DNA of 64,000 nucleotides. Source: Kaistella antarctica. Its GTDB lineage: Bacteria > Bacteroidota > Bacteroidia > Flavobacteriales > Weeksellaceae. This document shows, one piece after another, positions 46,230-53,206 of the stretch. The stretch spans positions 682,001 to 746,000 of the forward strand of contig NZ_FOIX01000001.1 in the NCBI RefSeq assembly GCF_900109615.1, written 5' to 3'. The position numbers were made by a program, and so were the translations under genes. The notes under the pieces were generated by a model that saw nothing but the letters and a program-made list of their open reading frames with translations, was not told where the DNA came from and did no database searches. The stretch's first letter is position 1, and each line of letters starts with the position of its first letter.

Positions 46230-46700
46230 ATGAAAAAATTAATTTTCACAACCCTATTCTCTGTATTTTCAATTCTAAACTTATCAGCACAAAAAACTGA
46301 TGCCTCCATTTCAAAATTGTATCAAAACTATTTAAGTATTAAAACTGCTTTGGCGGCTGATAATGGTGATGATGCTTCAAAAGCGGCTAACATCTTTGTA
46401 AAATCTGCCTCAATGGTAGACTATAAAGTTTTGTCGGAAGGGAACTTAGATGCTTTGCGTAAAGACGCCTCTCAAATTGCTGAAAGCAGAAGCATCGAGA
46501 AACAGAGAGAATCCTTTAATGGTCTTTCTGATAACATGATTCCATTGGCTCAAAAATTTAAGTTGGCTGATGACTCTGTATTTGTGCAATTTTGTCCAAT
46601 GGCAGATGCCAGTTGGTTAAGTGCTGAAAAAGAGATCAGAAATCCTTACTACGGTGCTTCTATGTTAAAATGTGGAAGTGTTAAAAAGGTTTTAAAATAA
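46230..46700 (+). CDS. DUF3347 family exported protein
   Basis: A 156-residue protein with a signal peptide (MKKLIFTTLFSVFSILNLSAQ). The mature part is helical and includes the DUF3347 blocks LYQNYLSIKTALAADN, QRESFNGLSDNMIPL and FCPMADASWLSAEKEIRNPYYG, ending MLKCGSVKKVL. The Cys-Pro-Met and Met-x-x-Cys patterns are typical and could bind copper. Domain relatives are often found next to copper-efflux genes or fused to efflux membrane-fusion proteins. The start at 46230 is chosen over an ATG 75 bases upstream because it gives the signal peptide. Confidence 0.87.
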   Translation: MKKLIFTTLFSVFSILNLSAQKTDASISKLYQNYLSIKTALAADNGDDASKAANIFVKSASMVDYKVLSEGNLDALRKDASQIAESRSIEKQRESFNGLSDNMIPLAQKFKLADDSVFVQFCPMADASWLSAEKEIRNPYYGASMLKCGSVKKVLK

Positions 46701-46813
46701 TACAACTTTTATAACTCTATTTTCTCTGATGACTTTCCGTTCCAATTATTAAAAGGAATGGAAGTTTTCGGGGCTAAAAAACTTTCCAAAAATATTCACC
46801 AAAAATAAAAATT

Positions 46814-47302
46814 ATGAATACTCATTCAGAACATAATAAACCGCATTCAAACCCCTATCCGAAATTTTTATTGATGATGGGCGTCTCGTTCATTGTTATG
46901 TACGTAGTTATGTATCTCAACACTTACGAACTCGATCATGTTTATTTCAGCATGACCCGTTTTTATATGACTTGCTTAATGATTGCCAGTATGGCTTTAT
47001 TAATGCTGGGCTTTATGATAAAAATGTATCAGGATAAAAAGAAAAATATTGCCATTGTTGTTGGTAGTTTAATCTTATTTTTCGGCTCCCTTTTCTTAGT
47101 TCGTGCACAAAGTCCGATCATCGGTGATGTATTATGGATGCGCGCAATGATCCCTCATCATTCAATCGCAATCTTAACAAGTGGAAGAGCAGATATCAAA
47201 GATCCCGAAGTAAAGAAATTAGCGGAAAGTATTATCACCGCTCAGAAAAAAGAAATTGAAGAAATGAAAGCCATGATTAAAAGATTAGAAAATGAGAAAT
47301 AG
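46814..47302 (+). CDS. DUF305 membrane protein
   Basis: A 162-residue protein with three hydrophobic segments (about residues 18-36, 49-69 and 77-95). The C-terminal DUF305 part follows, with MRAMIPHHSIAILTSGRADIKDPEVKKLA and the ITAQKKEIEEMKAMIKRL helix. The MIPHH motif and neighbouring Met residues suggest metal binding. The N-terminus is His-rich (SEHNKPHSNP). It overlaps the multicopper oxidase gene by 11 bases, so the two are translationally coupled; a role in copper handling is inferred from that. Confidence 0.87.
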   Translation: MNTHSEHNKPHSNPYPKFLLMMGVSFIVMYVVMYLNTYELDHVYFSMTRFYMTCLMIASMALLMLGFMIKMYQDKKKNIAIVVGSLILFFGSLFLVRAQSPIIGDVLWMRAMIPHHSIAILTSGRADIKDPEVKKLAESIITAQKKEIEEMKAMIKRLENEK

Positions 47303-49709
47303 AATATCCAACTTATTTAAAATATATACGCTGCTTTTTCTTGTAGTTTCAGTTCAGGGATTTTCTCAGGACCAATCCATGCACGGAGAGAAAATGACAA
47401 AGGCAAATTCAAAAGACGAAGCCGCAGGAAAGATTTCCTTTGGCGGCAAAACAGTTCGTTATGATCTTTTTGTAAAAGACACCCTGGTTAACTTTAGCGG
47501 AAAGCCGGCTAGAGCAATCGCCACCAACGGAAAATTGCAGGCGCCCACTTTATATTTTACGGAAGGCGACACGGCAGAGATTTATCTGCATAATCAATTG
47601 AAGGAAAACGCAGGTCTTCACTGGCATGGTGTGATGCTACCCAATGAGATGGATGGTGTTCCTTATTTGACAACCAAAGAAGTGAAGCCGGGCGAAACCC
47701 ATTTATATAAATTCAGGATTTCTCAAAATGGAACTTACTGGTATCATTCTCATGAAGGCACTCAGGAGCAAATTGGGATGAACGGCATGTTGGTCTTCAA
47801 GAAAAGAGATGGTCAGCCTGACCAGAAATTCGATGCTGATATTCCGGTTCTTCTGGGAGAATGGACGGATGAGAATCCGAAACAAATTATGCGGAAGCTT
47901 CACATGGATCAAGGAGATTATTGGGCAGTAAAAAAAGGAACCGTTCAAAGTTATTCTGAAGCCGCGAAAGTTGGGCATTTCGGAACCAAGCTTTTAAATG
48001 AGTGGAAACGAATGGAAGCGATGGATGTCAGCGACGTTTACTACAATAATTTTCTAATCAATGGCGCAGTTTCTTCTGATTACAAAAATTTAAAAGCCGG
48101 AGATAAAGTCCATCTGCGAGTTGCCAATGGAGGCTCATCGTCTTATTTCTGGTTAAATTATGGCGGCGGAAAAATCACCGTAATTGGTAATGATGGTAAT
48201 GAAGTAGAGCCTGTTGAAGTAGACCGATTGATTATTGGCGTTTCGGAAACCTACGATATTGTAGTGACCATTCCGATCAATAAAAGTTTTGAATTCAGAG
48301 CGACTTCAGAAGATCGTCAGGGCTATGCCTCGTTATGGTTAGGAGATGGTGATAAAATAGTTGCGCCGACTTTGCCTAAATTAATGCTTTTTGAAGGCAT
48401 GAAAATGATGAACGGCATGATGGAAATGAGTGGCGATATGAAGCCAATGACCATGACCATGGGAAATCAAATGATGGATATGAATGAAGTAATGTATCCG
48501 GAAATTCCTAAAAGTCAAAGAATGGAGACCATGAAGCATATGAATGAAATGATGGGCATGACGGATAAGTCTTCTGATATGAATATGAGCGGTGATGAAA
48601 AAATGGATCACAGCGAAATGGACATGAAATCAGAGATGAAAATGGACACGAAAGCTGATATGACCATGGATCACAGCATGCACAATATGGATGCGTCTGA
48701 TATGAAAACGATCAAACGGCTGAATTACAATATGCTGAAAGCGCCCTTTAAAACAATATTGCCAGATGATAATGTAAAGGAATTAAATTTCACTTTAGAA
48801 GGAAATATGCGGAATTACCTTTGGACTTTAGATAATAAAACCGTTGCTGAAAGCGATAAAATTTTAATTAAGAAAGGTCAGGTTGTGCGAATTACGATGT
48901 ACAATAATTCGATGATGCGTCACCCGATGCACCTTCACGGACATGATTTCCGACTCATAAATTCTAAAGGGGAATATTCGCCGCTGAAAAACGTGGTTGA
49001 TATGGCACCGATGGAAACCAACACGATTGAGTTTGCTGCCAATCAAGATGGTGACTGGTTTTTCCACTGTCACATTCTTTATCACATGATGGGTGGAATG
49101 GGCAAAGTTTTCACGTATGAAAATTCAGCACCTAATCCACAGATTCCAGATAAAGAAGCATCTTATCGTAAGTTTTTGAGTACCAACAGAATGATCAGTA
49201 CGACCGCCATGCTTGATGTAGCTTCTAATAAACTACATTTTGAAAACATGACCATGGTTGGTGCGAGATGGATGAACGTGAATGAATTTCACAGCAACTA
49301 CCAATTCGATCATTACGAAGGAAGTGTAAAAGTGGGGCGTTTCCTTGGAAAATACCAGTGGGCAATGCCTTACGTTGGTTTTAGAACCAATAAAACGCAC
49401 GATCTGGCGAAAACCTGGTTCGGACAAAATGTAATGCCAGAGAATGAGAACGTAGCCATCGCAGGGATCAGATATATTCTTCCATTTTTAATTACGGCAG
49501 ACGCCAATGTTGATCACAACGGAAAAGTTCGTTTGGAATTAGGCAGAGAAGGTATTCCTATTTCGCCAAGAATTCGCGGTAGTTTTGCCGTTAATTCAGA
49601 TAAGGAATTTGATTTTGGCTTAAAATATATTTTACAAAAATGGGTTTCTATTTCTACCAACTACGACAGTGAGTTTGGTTTTGGAGCAGGTTTGACTTTT
49701 ATGTATTAG
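47292..49709 (+). CDS. Multicopper oxidase with Met-rich insert and C-terminal CopB-like barrel
   Basis: An 805-residue exported protein. After a signal peptide come cupredoxin domains with all four copper motifs: LHWHG (about residue 113), YWYHSHEG (about 151), RHPMHLHGHDF (about 543) and FFHCHILYHMMGG (about 590). Between domains lies a very Met- and Asp-rich stretch (about residues 365-475), as in CopA/CueO copper-resistance oxidases. From about residue 655 the sequence changes to CopB character (AIAGIRYILPFLITADANVD, GKVRLELGREGIPI, and a terminal FGFGAGLTF strand), which in Proteobacteria is a separate outer-membrane barrel. The fusion is a real feature of one continuous frame. Likely oxidises or sequesters Cu(I) in the cell envelope. 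Confidence 0.88.
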   Translation: MRNRISNLFKIYTLLFLVVSVQGFSQDQSMHGEKMTKANSKDEAAGKISFGGKTVRYDLFVKDTLVNFSGKPARAIATNGKLQAPTLYFTEGDTAEIYLHNQLKENAGLHWHGVMLPNEMDGVPYLTTKEVKPGETHLYKFRISQNGTYWYHSHEGTQEQIGMNGMLVFKKRDGQPDQKFDADIPVLLGEWTDENPKQIMRKLHMDQGDYWAVKKGTVQSYSEAAKVGHFGTKLLNEWKRMEAMDVSDVYYNNFLINGAVSSDYKNLKAGDKVHLRVANGGSSSYFWLNYGGGKITVIGNDGNEVEPVEVDRLIIGVSETYDIVVTIPINKSFEFRATSEDRQGYASLWLGDGDKIVAPTLPKLMLFEGMKMMNGMMEMSGDMKPMTMTMGNQMMDMNEVMYPEIPKSQRMETMKHMNEMMGMTDKSSDMNMSGDEKMDHSEMDMKSEMKMDTKADMTMDHSMHNMDASDMKTIKRLNYNMLKAPFKTILPDDNVKELNFTLEGNMRNYLWTLDNKTVAESDKILIKKGQVVRITMYNNSMMRHPMHLHGHDFRLINSKGEYSPLKNVVDMAPMETNTIEFAANQDGDWFFHCHILYHMMGGMGKVFTYENSAPNPQIPDKEASYRKFLSTNRMISTTAMLDVASNKLHFENMTMVGARWMNVNEFHSNYQFDHYEGSVKVGRFLGKYQWAMPYVGFRTNKTHDLAKTWFGQNVMPENENVAIAGIRYILPFLITADANVDHNGKVRLELGREGIPISPRIRGSFAVNSDKEFDFGLKYILQKWVSISTNYDSEFGFGAGLTFMY

Positions 49710-49732
49710 GATAAATAATATTTGTAATTATT

Positions 49733-49765
49733 AAATCCGTCTCATTTAAAAAGTGGGACGGATTT
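49733..49765. terminator. Bidirectional terminator between oxidase and psd
   Basis: AAATCCGTCTCA and TGGGACGGATTT form a 12-bp stem with one G-U pair and a 9-base loop; T and A tracts flank it. The convergent psd stop overlaps its edge by two bases. Confidence 0.85.
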
Positions 49766-50738
49766 ATTTTTTTACCGCAATTTGTTCACCCATTTTTATG
49801 GTCGTTTCCAATCCTCTTGAAGTATTGGTCAGCAAGTCTTCATCGATTTTAATTTGATCTTTTTCAAACAACAGCACGACAGTCGAACCGCCAAATTTGA
49901 AATAACCTTTTTCTTGGCCTTTTTTTACCGTCGTACCCTTGTATGTTTGAATCATACTTCCGACCATTGTTGCCCCAACTTCTACCATGGCAACATCGCC
50001 AAATATTGGGCTTTTTATAATGCTGTATTCCCGTTTGTTGAGCCAGAAGATTTCGGCCTTTTTGCGAAGTGCCAAAGGGTTTACGGAGTAGTAATCTCCT
50101 TCAATTTTAATATTTGAACTTCCGGTGACGCCACTTACTGGAAAATGATACCGGTGGTAATCGGGTGGTGCGAGGCGGAAAACGATCATCGCTCCGTTTT
50201 CATATTTTTTACTTAATTCTTTATCATTTAAAAAGGAGTCCACATTAAATCGAAAACCTTTGATATAAAAATCGGATTGGTTGATGTTCTCATAAGCAAG
50301 GATTTTACCATCCGCGGGAGAAGCTATTGCTAAGGAATCGGCTATGATTGGTCGGGCTTCTGGTTTAAGCTGGCGTATAAAAAAATCATTAAAGCTTTTA
50401 AAACGCTGTTGTTGAGCAATGCTGAGATCTACCTTATATTCTTTTACAAACGGCATGATCTTATCGGCGGAGGAAGGTTTTTCCATGGCATCACCGTACA
50501 GAGAAGTCACTATTTTCCGTTTTGCAATGACCCATAAAGTTGCTTCGCCCACGGGATTATGGTACAGCCAGTTCAGCCATTGTTCGCCGTACACATTTTC
50601 AATTTGAATCTGTCCGGTTTCTCTGTCAATGTATTTGATGGGTTTTTGAGACGGAACTGGAAAAACAGCGAGCACGAAAATAAGGGCTGAAATGAACCAG
50701 ATGATAGTCCATTTCTTATTTGGTTTTTTAAATTTCAT
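49764..50738 (-). CDS. psd: Phosphatidylserine decarboxylase proenzyme
   Basis: A 324-residue enzyme converting phosphatidylserine to phosphatidylethanolamine. It has an N-terminal membrane segment (about residues 12-29), the ASPADGKI block with the catalytic Asp, DYHRYHFPVSG with the catalytic His, and FKFGGSTVVLLF near residue 283. The last holds the self-cleavage Ser that becomes the pyruvoyl group; the motif is GGST where many enzymes have LGST. ATG 50738 is preferred over the TTG four codons upstream. The gene is convergent with the oxidase gene and shares its terminator. Confidence 0.94.
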   Translation of the reverse strand: MKFKKPNKKWTIIWFISALIFVLAVFPVPSQKPIKYIDRETGQIQIENVYGEQWLNWLYHNPVGEATLWVIAKRKIVTSLYGDAMEKPSSADKIMPFVKEYKVDLSIAQQQRFKSFNDFFIRQLKPEARPIIADSLAIASPADGKILAYENINQSDFYIKGFRFNVDSFLNDKELSKKYENGAMIVFRLAPPDYHRYHFPVSGVTGSSNIKIEGDYYSVNPLALRKKAEIFWLNKREYSIIKSPIFGDVAMVEVGATMVGSMIQTYKGTTVKKGQEKGYFKFGGSTVVLLFEKDQIKIDEDLLTNTSRGLETTIKMGEQIAVKK

Positions 50739-50824
50739 AGTAATATTCAATCTGCAGATTAATTCAAATTATTATCGATGGTGATAGCAAGCATGGCAAT
50801 TTATGACATTTTTGAATGATATTG

Positions 50825-50832
50825 CAAACCTA
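50825..50832 (-). promoter_or_regulatory. Possible -7 element for psd
   Basis: On the minus strand this reads TAGGTTTG, an exact TAnnTTTG match, but it is 86 bases before the ATG and lacks a -33 box at correct spacing. Confidence 0.3.
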
Positions 50833-50903
50833 AAATTGGCAAACTTTTTTTATAATGAGGCAATAAATGGTCTCACAGATTTGACTCCGTCGAACTTACG
50901 TTT

Positions 50904-51004
50904 CACGGATTTGCACAGATAAATGCTTTTTTAGTATTGGATGTAATTAAAAATGCATCAGAATAATGATCAAAAAATCTGTGCGAATCAGTGTAATCTG
51001 TGCG
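50904..51004. repeat. Inverted and direct repeats with ATCTGTGC core
   Basis: CACGGATTTGCACAGAT (50904-50920) and ATCTGTGCGAATCAGTG (50977-50993) are inverted copies with 15 of 17 matches, 56 bases apart. The core ATCTGTGCG repeats directly at 50996-51004. This occupies the middle of the 558-base psd-sucC gap, which holds no gene. It looks like a mobile-style palindromic intergenic repeat. Confidence 0.6.
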
Positions 51005-51092
51005 CAGAAAAATTTTATTGAGTTTGCGTTAACATGTCTGGAATTTGAGGAATGTCTTTTTTTAAAACTGAATTGCAAATTAGAAACAAATC

Positions 51093-51210
51093 GCGCCCCG
51101 GATTGAACGGTTTGTTTGAGCTCTTTTTTTGCTGAACGAATTTTTAATTCAGTGCGACAATTACTTGCAAAAAAAAGCGAGCCGTGAAAGCCGGAAATGT
51201 GCGCCCAAAA
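51093..51210 (+). repeat. Structured intergenic repeat element (copy 1, divergent)
   Basis: GCGCCCCGGATTGAACGG at the left and CCGTGAAAGCCGGAAATGTG at the right form imperfect ends. Inner arms GCTCTTTTTTTGC (51120-51132) and GCAAAAAAAAGCGAGC (51167-51182) can pair. The layout, GCCCC-GAT-GAA-CGG then a T-run then an A-run then AAAGCCGGAAAT, matches from memory a short interspersed repeat common in Flavobacteriia. The element at 60536-60605 (reverse strand) looks related. Confidence 0.5.
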
Positions 51211-51249
51211 ATTTAAAATGGATATGCTCTCTATCTTCTCAAATTTTCT

Positions 51250-51257
51250 TAAATTTG
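51250..51257 (+). promoter_or_regulatory. Promoter -7 element for sucC
   Basis: TAAATTTG matches TAnnTTTG exactly, 39 bases before the ATG at 51297. No clear -33 box. Confidence 0.5.
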
Positions 51258-51296
51258 TCGTTCTTTAAAAATTTATAAAAATCTAACAAAAATATT

Positions 51297-52490
51297 ATGA
51301 ATCTTCACGAGTACCAGTCCAAAGAAATTTTGGCAAAATACGGAGTTAACATCCAACGAGGTTTTATTGCAAACACTGTGGAAGAAGCAGAAGCAGCAGC
51401 AAAAAAACTGACTGAAATGAACGGAAATGAAGGCTGGGTCGTAAAAGCACAGGTTCACGCAGGTGGCCGTGGAAAAGGCGGTGGCGTTAAGTTTTCTCCG
51501 ACCATGGAAAAACTGAAAGAAAATGCTGGAAACATCATCGGAATGCAGTTGGTTACTCCACAAACTTCTGCAGAAGGTAAAAAAGTGAATTTCGTTTTGG
51601 TAGCTGAAGATGTTTATTATCCGGGTGAAACTGAAACCAAAGAGTTTTATGTTTCGATTCTTTTGGATAGAGCTCAAGGTAAAAATATGATCGTTTATTC
51701 TACAGAAGGTGGAATGGATATTGAGCACGTTGCGGAAGTAACTCCTCATTTAATTCATAATGAAGTCGTTGATCCTATCGTTGGATTGCAATCTTTTCAA
51801 GCGCGTAAAATCGCTTTTAACCTAGGGTTAGAAGGTGCTGCGTTTAAAGATTTCGTGAAATTTATTACTTCTTTATATAACGCTTACGTTGGAATCGATG
51901 CAAGTCTTTTTGAAATCAACCCGGTTTTGAAAACTTCTGATAATAAAATTATCGCTGTTGATGCGAAAGTTTCTTTAGATGACAACGCATTATTCCGTCA
52001 CAAAGATTTGGCTGAATTGAGAGATACAAGAGAGGAAGATCCCATTGATGTAGAAGCTGGTGAAGCTGGTTTGAACTTCGTGAAGTTAGATGGTGATGTT
52101 GCTTGTATGGTGAACGGTGCTGGACTTGCGATGGCGACTATGGATATCATCATGTTATCTGGTGGTAATCCTGCGAATTTCTTAGACGTTGGTGGTACGG
52201 CTGATGCTGAAAGAGTTCAGAAAGCTTTCGGAATTATCTTGAAAGATCCAAATGTAAAAGCAATTTTGATTAACATCTTTGGTGGAATCGTTCGTTGTGA
52301 CCGTGTTGCTCAAGGAGTTGTTGACGCTTACAAAGCGATGGGAAGTCTCCCAGTTCCATTGATCGTAAGATTGCAAGGAACCAACGCTGTTGAAGCAAAA
52401 CAATTGATTGACAATTCTGGTTTACCAGTTCATTCAGCGATTACGTTGGAAGAAGCTGCTAATAAAGTAAAAGAAGTTTTAGGTCACTAA
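51297..52490 (+). CDS. sucC: Succinate-CoA ligase (ADP-forming) subunit beta
   Basis: A 397-residue ATP-grasp subunit of the TCA-cycle enzyme that makes succinate and ATP from succinyl-CoA. It starts MNLHEYQSKEILAKYG and has the ATP-grasp loop VHAGGRGKGGGVK (about residue 55), the metal-binding EINPVL and DAKVSLDDNA, and the ligase signature GGIVRCDRVAQGVVDA. Length is typical. sucD, the alpha subunit, is not adjacent: a strong terminator follows directly and the next gene is unrelated, so sucC is transcribed alone. Confidence 0.97.
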   Translation: MNLHEYQSKEILAKYGVNIQRGFIANTVEEAEAAAKKLTEMNGNEGWVVKAQVHAGGRGKGGGVKFSPTMEKLKENAGNIIGMQLVTPQTSAEGKKVNFVLVAEDVYYPGETETKEFYVSILLDRAQGKNMIVYSTEGGMDIEHVAEVTPHLIHNEVVDPIVGLQSFQARKIAFNLGLEGAAFKDFVKFITSLYNAYVGIDASLFEINPVLKTSDNKIIAVDAKVSLDDNALFRHKDLAELRDTREEDPIDVEAGEAGLNFVKLDGDVACMVNGAGLAMATMDIIMLSGGNPANFLDVGGTADAERVQKAFGIILKDPNVKAILINIFGGIVRCDRVAQGVVDAYKAMGSLPVPLIVRLQGTNAVEAKQLIDNSGLPVHSAITLEEAANKVKEVLGH

Positions 52491-52512
52491 AATTTTCAAC
52501 ATAGAAAAGCAA

Positions 52513-52544
52513 AACCGTCTCGTCAAATTTTTGACGAGACGGTT
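52513..52544 (+). terminator. Terminator after sucC
   Basis: AACCGTCTCGTCAA and TTGACGAGACGGTT form a perfect 14-bp stem with a 4-base loop, followed by at least six T. Confidence 0.92.
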
Positions 52545-52736
52545 TTTTTTATTTTTAAGAGCTCAATCGAAATAGGATTTGAATGATTGCCAAAAACAGT
52601 TAACAGTATTCTGATGGAATTAATTCTAGATTCAGTCCGAAAGCACCTACTCACAACATCAAGAATAATTTTTGCCATTTATGCAGATAAATGTCAAATA
52701 GTTTAAATTTATCTAAAAGATTTCAGATAGATATTG

Positions 52737-52744
52737 TAGTTTTG
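52737..52744 (+). promoter_or_regulatory. Promoter -7 element before lipoprotein gene
   Basis: TAGTTTTG matches TAnnTTTG exactly, 17 bases before the ATG at 52762. Confidence 0.5.
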
Positions 52745-52761
52745 TTACTCAATTATTTAGA

Positions 52762-53205
52762 ATGAAATGTTTTTCTTTTTTAGTTTTCCTTTTCTTCATT
52801 TCCTGCGATTCCCAAAGTCCTTCCAAAAAATTGAAAGTGGAATTTGAAGATGTCTATCATCATTACTTTACACTTACGCCCTCCAATTTTATGATCATCG
52901 ATTCGCAAGAAAAGATGAAAAAGGTTTATGCTGCTATTTATAAAAATTATGGTAGCAAAAGAAGCGCACCAATTCCAACCGTCACTGCAGGCGAGAAATA
53001 TGTAATCATAAAGCCAACTTTAAAAAACTCAAATGACGTGGAAATTGAAGACGTTGAGGTTTTAAACAAAACGCTTTACATCACTGTGAAACCTTTTCAA
53101 AATCCCGAGGTTCGAAAGACCAGTCGTTTATCTCCTAATGTTTTAATGAAAATCTACACCAAATCTACTATTAACAAGGTTATAATAAATACTCAAAACA
53201 AATAA
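52762..53205 (+). CDS. Putative lipoprotein of unknown function
   Basis: A 147-residue exported lipoprotein; the lipobox FFISCDS places the lipidated Cys near residue 15. The mature part is a mixed alpha/beta sequence with a VEVLNKTLYITVKPF strand pair and a basic C-terminus (KSTINKVIINTQNK). I do not recognise a family; a resemblance to PrcB-like protease-complex or inhibitor domains is only suggestive. The reprolysin-like protease starts one base after its stop, so the two are cotranscribed, and a helper or inhibitor role for the protease is a possible inference. Confidence 0.65.
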   Translation: MKCFSFLVFLFFISCDSQSPSKKLKVEFEDVYHHYFTLTPSNFMIIDSQEKMKKVYAAIYKNYGSKRSAPIPTVTAGEKYVIIKPTLKNSNDVEIEDVEVLNKTLYITVKPFQNPEVRKTSRLSPNVLMKIYTKSTINKVIINTQNK

Positions 53206-53206
53206 T

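Noticed and set aside
48381-48611. His-rich minus-strand frame
   Set aside because: It is the antisense shadow of the Met/Asp-rich region of the oxidase gene (ATG reads as CAT).
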